From Candidatus Aerophobota bacterium (GTDB lineage Bacteria; Chlamydiota; Chlamydiia; Chlamydiales; Simkaniaceae), in the NCBI GenBank assembly GCA_002401865.1, contig NVUK01000010.1, positions 1 through 47,630 of the forward strand: a stretch of DNA of 47,630 nt, written 5' to 3'. Positions 41,144 through 47,630 of this stretch are shown here, piece by piece. The notes beneath the pieces are model-generated. The model searched no databases and had not been told where the DNA came from. It was given only the letters and a program-made list of their open reading frames with translations. The translations under genes were made by a program, and so were the position numbers. How positions within the stretch are numbered: position 1 is the first letter of the stretch; each line of letters starts with the position of its first letter.

Positions 41144-42210
41144 TTAAATAAATCCACGGTCTGTTCACTCGCTTGCAGTTGGTTCAGCCATTTGAGAACT
41201 TCTGCTATTGCTTCATACGTATCTTCCGGTACATAGTGACCCATTTTTCCTTTATTGTATAGATCTTGTGCTAAAGTAACGTTTCTCATGATAGGAACGT
41301 TGTTATCTAGTCCCACTTTAATAATGTTTTCTGCGGTAATACCTTTTCCCATGACAATAATTTTAGGAGCAGGATCTTCTTCCTCATCATAGGATAGGGC
41401 TATAGCTATATGGATAGGATTGGTGACAATAGCGCGTGCGCGTCCGGCCGCATTGGGGCTTTCTTGATAGGCAACTTCTTGCTGTAGTTGGCGTCTTTTT
41501 CCTTTAAGTTCAGGGTTTCCTTCCGTATCTTTCATCTCTTGCTTCACTTCAAACTTTTCCATCTTCATCTCTTTGGCAAAGTTTTTCTTTTGGAACACTA
41601 AATCGAAGATAGCAATGGCTAAAAAGAAGATGCCTACACGGACAGCGACGGTGACTAAAAAATCACTAAAAACAATAGCGGCGCCAATCATAGGCATGGC
41701 TGCTGTTCCGATAATTTGATCGAGGCTACTGGAAATCACAGAGTAGATTAAGACGATAGCTCCGGATATTTTAAAAATAGACTTGAGCAGTTCGATAAAT
41801 GTTTTAATCTTGAACATGTTTTTTAAGTTAGTCACAGGATTGAGTTTTTTAATATCGGGCTTCATCGCTTGCAAGCTAAACATGGGGCCTACAATAAGGA
41901 AATTAATCACAATGCCTACAATAGAAATCAGTACCATAAAAGGCATGGAGGTGGTGAAAATCACCTGTCCTGCTTCTTTAAAAAAGCTGGGAAGAACATG
42001 TGATAGATTCTCTCCCCGAGAGACGGCTTTAAAACAAGTAATAAGAAAGCCTGCAAGGTTTTTGAAGAAGTAGCCAGAGGTGGCGACAATGAGGGCAAAG
42101 GATGTGGCAAACGTAAAAGCCGAAGGGAAATCTTTAGATTTGGCAACTTGTCCCTTTTTTCGCGCATCTCTGAGCTTCTTAGGGGTTGCCTGTTCGGTTT
42201 TTTCTGCCAT
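41140..42210 (-). CDS. sctU: Type III secretion switch protein SctU (CdsU), with NPIH cleavage motif
   Basis: SctU controls the change of substrate class after self-cleavage between Asn and Pro of an NPTH motif. The 356-residue protein has four transmembrane helices (about 30-200), a cytoplasmic linker and a C-terminal domain. The motif here is N264-P265-I266-H267 (41410-41421), with Ile in place of Thr. The invariant Asn and Pro are kept, so cleavage is still expected. It starts with MAEKTEQATPKKLRDARKKG, the usual family N-terminus. It matches CT091 and is coupled to sctV. Confidence 0.96.
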   Translation of the reverse strand: MAEKTEQATPKKLRDARKKGQVAKSKDFPSAFTFATSFALIVATSGYFFKNLAGFLITCFKAVSRGENLSHVLPSFFKEAGQVIFTTSMPFMVLISIVGIVINFLIVGPMFSLQAMKPDIKKLNPVTNLKNMFKIKTFIELLKSIFKISGAIVLIYSVISSSLDQIIGTAAMPMIGAAIVFSDFLVTVAVRVGIFFLAIAIFDLVFQKKNFAKEMKMEKFEVKQEMKDTEGNPELKGKRRQLQQEVAYQESPNAAGRARAIVTNPIHIAIALSYDEEEDPAPKIIVMGKGITAENIIKVGLDNNVPIMRNVTLAQDLYNKGKMGHYVPEDTYEAIAEVLKWLNQLQASEQTVDLFK

Positions 42211-42318
42211 ACTCAGTAGAGGTTGTGCTGTCTATAAGCACGCATTTTAAAGCGCGCGTTTATTAAAAGCCAAGAAGCTTTTCAGCAAATTATTGAAGAA
42301 AGGAGCCTTATCAAGTAT

Positions 42319-43416
42319 TTAACTGTGGTGGAATAGGACCACGTCGCCATCTGCAACAACATAATCTTTGCCTTCCATCTGCAATCTTCCCTGTTCTTTG
42401 GCGCGTGCTTTATTGCCACACTCTTTCAACGCGTTGTAGTGCACTACTTCTGCGCGAATAAATCCTTTTTCAATATCGGAATGGATGCGGCCAGCCGCCT
42501 GGGGAGCGCGCATACCTTTTTGGATGGTCCAAGCGCGTGTTTCCATTTCGCCGGTGGTAAAAAAGGTGACGAGTCCTAGGGTAAAAAAGGAGGTGGAAAT
42601 AAGGTTAGAAAGTCCTGTTTGCTCAATATCCATAGAAGTCAAAAACTCTGCTACCTCATCTTCGGATAGAGCAGCGAGTTCTTCTTCGAGTTTGGCGCAA
42701 ATAGGCAATACTTTAGAGCCACATTTTTCTGCATAATCGACTACTTTTTTAAACATATCACTGGTGGGGTTGGCTACTTCATCTTCTGCAACGTTGGCAA
42801 CGTAGAGTGTTTTTTTGTTCGTGATGAAGTGGTAGGGCTTAATCAGCTCTTGTTCTTCTTTTGTTAGTTCTAAATTGATCACTTTTTTATTGTCACTCAG
42901 GTGCGCTTCTGCTTTTTTTAAAGCAGCTATCATGGGGTCAAGGTCACGCTGCATACGCGCTTTTTTTTGTAGTTTGATAAGAGAATTTTCCACCATTTGA
43001 AGATCGGCAAGTATAAGTTCTAATTCAATTACTTCAATATCATTGATCGGGTCAATAGTGCCTTCTACATGGGTAATGTTGTCATCTTCAAAACAGCGTA
43101 CTACGTGTAAAATAACATCAGTTTGACGGATGTTGGATAAAAATTTATTCCCCAGACCTTGGCCAGAAGCAGCACCTTTAACAAGGCCTGCAATGTCTAC
43201 AAAAGTAACCGTTGCAGGTATAATTTTTTTCGATTTGGATATAGTGCTTAAAACGGAAAGCCTGTCATCGGGAAGATTAACAATGCCTATATTGGGTTCA
43301 ATGGTGCAAAAAGGGAAATTCGAAGCAGTCGCTTTGATTTTTTTTAAAAGGGCGTTGAAAAGTGTGGATTTACCTACGTTGGGAAGGCCTACAATGCCAC
43401 AAGAAAGGTCTTTCAT
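42319..43416 (-). CDS. ychF: Ribosome-binding ATPase YchF
   Basis: YchF is an Obg-family P-loop protein that prefers ATP and binds ribosomes. The 365-residue protein has G1 GLPNVGKST (about 10-18), G3 DIAGLVKGAASGQGLGN, and the C-terminal TGS-like domain with GFIRAEVV and KDYVVADGDVVLFHH. Length is normal. It matches CT092 and sits between ribF and sctU, so the secretion genes are embedded in a housekeeping run. Confidence 0.96.
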   Translation of the reverse strand: MKDLSCGIVGLPNVGKSTLFNALLKKIKATASNFPFCTIEPNIGIVNLPDDRLSVLSTISKSKKIIPATVTFVDIAGLVKGAASGQGLGNKFLSNIRQTDVILHVVRCFEDDNITHVEGTIDPINDIEVIELELILADLQMVENSLIKLQKKARMQRDLDPMIAALKKAEAHLSDNKKVINLELTKEEQELIKPYHFITNKKTLYVANVAEDEVANPTSDMFKKVVDYAEKCGSKVLPICAKLEEELAALSEDEVAEFLTSMDIEQTGLSNLISTSFFTLGLVTFFTTGEMETRAWTIQKGMRAPQAAGRIHSDIEKGFIRAEVVHYNALKECGNKARAKEQGRLQMEGKDYVVADGDVVLFHHS

Positions 43417-43422
43417 TTGTTA

Positions 43423-44343
43423 TTATTCCTTGGTCGTTATGTTTTTCATAGAAGTTTGTAAAAGTAGAGAAGAAGAAAGGGAGTGTTCAAACTGTTTTAA
43501 AGGGTGATTTTGTGCTTTGGGTGGTGTTTGATTGATAAATAGGAGAGTTAGAGGCCCTTGTTGTAGGGTGCCGCTACCGAAAAAGACATCTACAACATAG
43601 CGTTTAGGGGAGAGGGATGATTCTGTTGTAAGAAGGGCAAATCCGGGAAGGCTTACGTAGCCATTTTCAATAGAGATCGTATATGTACCACTAGGGAGCG
43701 CCGTGAGATTTTCAAAGCAGAGCTGGAAGGTGTGCCATTTTCCTTTTTTAGTAAGTTCTTTAGGAGAAAAATTAGGGGTAAAAAGGGTGTAACGCCGTCC
43801 TAAAATTTTTTTTAACTTTTTTAAATTTCCATCGGTGACTAAATTACGCGCTAGAGTGCTAGAAATCACGTTATTTTGCATTAGGCTCTTTTTAAGAAAT
43901 GTGAGATTAAACGCGTGTTTGTGTGCAAAAGAAGGCAACGTTGTTTCATTGCCGCCGCGCTCTTTTCCAAAGCTAGCATTTTCACCTAAAATAAGGTTTT
44001 TGATGGGAGCTTTATCCATAATCTTTTGAAGAAAAGATTCAAAAGAGAGGTCCGCAATCGTGTGGTCAAAACAGAGTACTAAGGCAAAATCTAAACCATA
44101 CTTTTCAAGTAGAGAAAGGCGATGCTCTAGTGTCATAATAGGCAAAGCTTCTCCGAGTGGATTAAAATAAGAAGCAGGGCGTTTGTCAAAAGTTACAATT
44201 CCTTTACACCCTTTACCCGCTTTTTTATGCAATTGCTTAATAATCCTTTGGTGGCCTAAGTGGATGCCATCGAAGACGCCAATGGACAAAGCGCACGCTT
44301 CATTCAATTTTTCCATAGAATCAAATGTAGTAAAAATTTTCAT
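43423..44343 (-). CDS. ribF: RibF-like FMN adenylyltransferase with degenerate riboflavin kinase domain
   Basis: Bifunctional RibF makes FMN and FAD. The 306-residue protein has the adenylyltransferase motifs GVFDGIHLGHQ (about 22-32), TFDKRP and LILGENASFG, and VISSTLARN after it. The C-terminal kinase domain is present in length, but the Gly-rich element and the PTAN motif that bind riboflavin and metal are not visible; LFTPNF stands in that place. The kinase step may therefore be lost or altered. It overlaps truB by 4 nt and matches CT093. Confidence 0.9.
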   Translation of the reverse strand: MKIFTTFDSMEKLNEACALSIGVFDGIHLGHQRIIKQLHKKAGKGCKGIVTFDKRPASYFNPLGEALPIMTLEHRLSLLEKYGLDFALVLCFDHTIADLSFESFLQKIMDKAPIKNLILGENASFGKERGGNETTLPSFAHKHAFNLTFLKKSLMQNNVISSTLARNLVTDGNLKKLKKILGRRYTLFTPNFSPKELTKKGKWHTFQLCFENLTALPSGTYTISIENGYVSLPGFALLTTESSLSPKRYVVDVFFGSGTLQQGPLTLLFINQTPPKAQNHPLKQFEHSLSSSLLLQTSMKNITTKE

Positions 44344-45035
44344 GGGCTTGTCTTGAGTAAAAAGGGTAAAAAACTATCTCTTTCAATCAATCCTTCGCTA
44401 AATTCAAAACAGTCGCTTAGAGTAAAAGAGCCATTTTTTGTGCGTGCAAGATCTTGTGTATAAGCTCCGCAGCCAAGTATTTGTCCTATATCATACCCTA
44501 AAGTACGGATGTAGGTTCCTTTAGAACATTTAACCCCTACTTTTAAATAGGGGTAGGTATAACTAATGAGTGTTACGTAAGCCGTGACCAGAGATTTCTT
44601 TCTTTCTACAGTGATGCCTTCTCTTGCAAGCGTGTATAGACGTTTACCGCCGATTTTTTTTGCAGAGTACATAGGAGGTAGTTGTTCAAAAGAGCCCTGA
44701 AATTTGGCTATGGCGTTGTTGACTTCTTCTAGAGTTGGGATTTTACTTGACGTTTCAGTAGGTGTGCCATCCACATCTTGAGTGTCGGTACAAATACCAA
44801 GGCGAAAGGTAGCTTCATACTCTTTTTCATTTGCCATCAGTGCGTCGCATTGCTTTGTGTAGGTTCTGCCCAGTAGTAAAACCATAACACCTGTTGCAAA
44901 GGGGTCTAAGGTGCCTGTGTGGCCTATTTTTTTTATGCCTGAGACTTTGCGCATTAGCTTAATAAGATAAAAGGATGTTTTACCTTTGGGTTTGGCAACA
45001 GGGAGGACTCCTTCATAAGTCGAAGTAGTCGTCAT
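44340..45035 (-). CDS. truB: tRNA pseudouridine(55) synthase TruB
   Basis: TruB makes pseudouridine 55 in the T loop. The 231-residue protein has GVLPVAKPKGKTS, the catalytic block GHTGTLDPFATGVMVLL with its Asp, and YTKQCDALMANEKEYEA. It lacks the C-terminal PUA domain found in E. coli TruB (314 residues), so it is a short form. It starts directly after rbfA (no gap) and overlaps ribF. Confidence 0.94.
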   Translation of the reverse strand: MTTTSTYEGVLPVAKPKGKTSFYLIKLMRKVSGIKKIGHTGTLDPFATGVMVLLLGRTYTKQCDALMANEKEYEATFRLGICTDTQDVDGTPTETSSKIPTLEEVNNAIAKFQGSFEQLPPMYSAKKIGGKRLYTLAREGITVERKKSLVTAYVTLISYTYPYLKVGVKCSKGTYIRTLGYDIGQILGCGAYTQDLARTKNGSFTLSDCFEFSEGLIERDSFLPFLLKTSP

Positions 45036-45404
45036 TTAAGCTTGGCTCGCTCGCTTGTTTGCAATTTCTTGCAAAATATTATGGATATTCATTTGACTAT
45101 CTACAGTCGTATCTAACTTGAATTTGAGAAGAGGAAACATTTTAATTACCATTTTTTTCGAAGATAAAACAGAGATAAATCCGGCAGCTTTATTGAGCAT
45201 AGAAACTGTTTGCTTACGCAGAGTTTCATCGTCTTCAATGATGGAAACAAAGACTTTTGCTATGCTTAAATCTTTGGTTAACTCAACTTTTGCTACAGAG
45301 ATAAGTTTAGCCATTTTTGGGTTTCTAATATCATCTCGAATAACTTCGTTGATGACCTCTTTAAGAAGAGAGTTTAAACGTTCAATGCGTCTTTCAGCTG
45401 TCAT
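45036..45404 (-). CDS. rbfA: Ribosome-binding factor A
   Basis: RbfA acts in late 30S maturation. The 122-residue protein has the KH-like fold pattern: RIERLNSLLKEVINEVI, VAKVELTKDLSIAKVFVSI and FKLDTTVDSQMNIHNIL. It lies 15 nt after infB and directly before truB, the common infB-rbfA-truB order. Confidence 0.94.
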   Translation of the reverse strand: MTAERRIERLNSLLKEVINEVIRDDIRNPKMAKLISVAKVELTKDLSIAKVFVSIIEDDETLRKQTVSMLNKAAGFISVLSSKKMVIKMFPLLKFKLDTTVDSQMNIHNILQEIANKRASQA

Positions 45405-45419
45405 AAAAATTATCCCCTG

Positions 45420-47630
45420 TTATAAATCTTGATCTAGGTAGAGGACCTCATAAGTTTTGATCAGATCCCCTAATTCATAAGTGTTAAAAGAGCCAACCAT
45501 TATACCACATTCAAGGCCTTTACCCACTTCTTTAGCATCATCTTTGTTGCGTTTTAAAGAGGCGATTTTACCTTCAAAAATAAGCTCGTCCTTTCTAAAA
45601 ATTTTGGCAAGATGTTGCCTTTTTACAATACCATCTGTAATTACACCCCCAGCTATCGTGCCAAGCCTTGATACCTTGAACATTTGTCTCACTTCGAAAG
45701 TTCCAACATAACGCTCTTCTCGAATCTTGTCTAAAAGGTTTGTCATTAAAACTTTTACTTCATCAATTAGGTGGTAGATAATATCTTTATTAATTATTTG
45801 TACGTTCAAATCAGTAATAAGCCCCAAAGCATGTGATTCTACCTGCGTGTGGAATCCTAAGATTATCGCTCCAGATGTGTGAGCAAGCTTTACATCAGAT
45901 TCTGAAATTTCACCCACGCCTACAGATATAAAATTGAGGTTAACTTTCTTTGTTTTAATATTTAAAAGAGAGTTGCGAATCGCTTCAATAGAACCAAATA
46001 CATCTGTTTTGATAATAAGATTAAGAACTTTTTTCGTCTCTTCTTCTTGCTTTGATGCTATTAGTGATTCTAAGCCTTGAATTTTGCCGCGCTGAGCTAT
46101 TTTATGTTTATGTCCAGAAGCTCTTCTTGAAGCCAAAGATTTTGCTTCTTTTTCATTTTTTACACCAATGAAGTCAGAGCCTGCACTTGGAACACCTGAA
46201 ATACCTGTAATTTTTACAGGTGTAGAAGGGGGTGCTTCTTGAATGAGTTTGCCTGTCTCATCGTGCATGGTTTTGATTTTTGCCCAGTTATGGTCAATGA
46301 CTAAGGCGTCACCTAGTTTAAGCGTTCCATTTTGAACCAAAATCGTTGCTATAGAACCAAAGCCTTTATGCATTTGTGCTTCGATAACGGCTCCTCTTGG
46401 TCTCATAGAAGGGTTCGCCTTTAGTTCTAAAACATCACTTTGTAAAACAAGCATCTCTAAAAGAGCGTCGATACCCTCTTTTGTTGTTGCAGAGCAATTA
46501 ACTGTAATAGTTTCGCCGCCCCAAGCTTCAGGTAGAAGATCGTGGTCAGATAGTTGTCTGAATACATTGTCTTGGTTAAAGCCCGGTTTGTCGCACTTGT
46601 TAATGGCCACTACAATAGGAACTCCGGCCTCTTTCGCATGCTTAATAGCTTCGTCAGTTTGAGGCATAATACCCTCATCTCCGGCAATTACTAAAACAAT
46701 AATGTCGGTAATGCTTGCTCCGCGTTTTCTCATTAGAGAAAAAGCTTCGTGTCCAGGGGTGTCTAAAATAGTAAGATTACCCTTGTCTCTTTTACAAACA
46801 AAAGCACCTATGTGCTGCGTAATAGCTCCAGCTTCGCCAGCGGCTAAGTTACTTTTTCTAATAGCATCGATAAGGCTGGTTTTCCCGTGGTCAACATGGC
46901 CCATGAAAGCGACTACAGGAGCTCTTTTTTTAAGCTCTTTAGGATCAGATTTTTTAATCTCTTCTTCTACCGTTGCGCCTGTGATTTGCAGTTGTTCTTC
47001 TTCAGACTTATCAATGGTGATTTCACACCCAAAGTCATGACCTAGTAGTTGAACGGTTGTATCATCGTCTAAATAGTCGTTAATCGTGATAACAACACCT
47101 TGTAAAAACAGCTTGGAAAGAAGTTCAGAAGCTTTGCGTTTCATGCTTTGTGCTAAGTCTTTGATAGAGATAGGTACTGCGATTTTAATCGCTGAAGGCC
47201 TAACTATTTCAATATAAGATTTATTATGCGTTTTACGTCGGTGCTTTCTGCGTGCTTTCCATACATTTTCCTCTCCAATTCTTAAACCTTGACGGGCTCT
47301 AGAATCAAACTGCGGAGCAGGGGCAGTAGTACGCTTTTTCACTTCGCGCTTTTTTGGATCGTAAGCAGGTTTAGATGGAGTTGTCGATTTTGGAGGAGCA
47401 GAAGGTGTATGCTTTCTCTCAACTTTCTTAGAAGCAACGTCTCCGCTTGGCTTAACTTTAAATTTGTTTGTGGAGCTGTGGTTCTTACTTTCCACCTCTT
47501 TCGTTTCCTGAGGGGCGGGCTCTTCTTTTTCTGAAGGAGTAGCCTGCTTTGGTGTTTCGTCCGTGTTGTCACTCCCTGCACTAGTCTCAGCAGCTAGTTG
47601 TTTTTCAGTAAGGGCAGCAGCTTCGGCAGC
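45420..47630 (-). CDS. infB: Translation initiation factor IF-2, 5' end outside the window
   Basis: IF-2 places initiator tRNA on the ribosome using GTP. 736 residues are visible. The frame stays open to the window edge at 47630; the GTG at 47493-47495 is an internal Val codon, not the start, because the upstream 45 codons have the Ala/Glu/Lys/Thr-rich composition typical of IF-2 N-termini. The G domain has GHVDHGKT, DTPGHEAF and NKCD, followed by domains II, III and IV (C1, C2). An N-terminal IF2_N-like segment (DLAQSMKRKASELLSKLFLQGV) precedes it. Confidence 0.97.
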   Translation of the reverse strand, partial: AAEAAALTEKQLAAETSAGSDNTDETPKQATPSEKEEPAPQETKEVESKNHSSTNKFKVKPSGDVASKKVERKHTPSAPPKSTTPSKPAYDPKKREVKKRTTAPAPQFDSRARQGLRIGEENVWKARRKHRRKTHNKSYIEIVRPSAIKIAVPISIKDLAQSMKRKASELLSKLFLQGVVITINDYLDDDTTVQLLGHDFGCEITIDKSEEEQLQITGATVEEEIKKSDPKELKKRAPVVAFMGHVDHGKTSLIDAIRKSNLAAGEAGAITQHIGAFVCKRDKGNLTILDTPGHEAFSLMRKRGASITDIIVLVIAGDEGIMPQTDEAIKHAKEAGVPIVVAINKCDKPGFNQDNVFRQLSDHDLLPEAWGGETITVNCSATTKEGIDALLEMLVLQSDVLELKANPSMRPRGAVIEAQMHKGFGSIATILVQNGTLKLGDALVIDHNWAKIKTMHDETGKLIQEAPPSTPVKITGISGVPSAGSDFIGVKNEKEAKSLASRRASGHKHKIAQRGKIQGLESLIASKQEEETKKVLNLIIKTDVFGSIEAIRNSLLNIKTKKVNLNFISVGVGEISESDVKLAHTSGAIILGFHTQVESHALGLITDLNVQIINKDIIYHLIDEVKVLMTNLLDKIREERYVGTFEVRQMFKVSRLGTIAGGVITDGIVKRQHLAKIFRKDELIFEGKIASLKRNKDDAKEVGKGLECGIMVGSFNTYELGDLIKTYEVLYLDQDL

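Overview
This window comes from a member of the Chlamydiota, most likely a non-Chlamydiaceae 'chlamydia-like' intracellular bacterium. Three things support this: a fused glycyl-tRNA synthetase (alpha and beta subunits in one 1006-residue chain); the run scc1-copN-sctV-sctU-ychF-ribF-truB-rbfA-infB with malQ, matching the C. trachomatis order CT087-CT096 as I recall it; and the run mutS-(CT793-like)-dnaG-glyQS-pgsA-glgA-rplY-pth-rpsF-rpsR-rplI, matching CT792-CT803. Presence of hldD/hldE and sthA, and several expanded families of unknown proteins, argue against Chlamydiaceae proper. The family cannot be fixed from the sequence alone.

Layout. 1-5269: a promoter and six tightly packed plus-strand genes of unknown function, most with a hydrophobic N-terminal segment followed by long charged helices; the second encodes two tandem IQ (calmodulin-binding type) motifs and the third and fourth are tandem paralogs. 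5262-13850: conserved DNA repair, replication and translation block (mutS, a hypothetical, dnaG, a membrane-anchored methyltransferase, glyQS). 13992-15478: four small, diverged tandem paralogs. 15648-18875: rlmN, pgsA and, on the minus strand, glgA. 18876-21932: tRNA-Gln, a structured leader, then rplY-pth-rpsF-rpsR-rplI and a double terminator. 22014-23989: hldD-hldE, an ADP-heptose pathway pair. 24077-26029: four cassettes, each a 103-111 residue gene with its own terminator and, in three or four cases, its own promoter. 26032-32160: htpX, a small hypothetical, a membrane/coiled-coil gene apparently split by a -1 frameshift, map, truA, a MarC-family gene, a phospholipase D-like gene and rpmB. 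32291-34190: sthA and a membrane protein. 34187-47630: a long minus-strand run, read infB -> rbfA -> truB -> ribF -> ychF -> sctU -> sctV -> copN -> scc1 -> malQ -> a secreted transglutaminase-like/TPR protein. infB runs off the right edge.

Functional picture. The conserved blocks supply housekeeping functions and part of the type III secretion apparatus: export gate SctV, switch protein SctU, gatekeeper CopN and its chaperone. The lineage-specific blocks look like host-interaction or surface proteins maintained by tandem duplication. The most unusual observations are the tandem IQ motifs in a bacterial protein, the four self-contained paralogous cassettes with a strictly conserved DNA core and covarying terminators, and the A6-tract frameshift in a gene beside map, where C. 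trachomatis, as I recall, has the inclusion membrane protein gene CT850.
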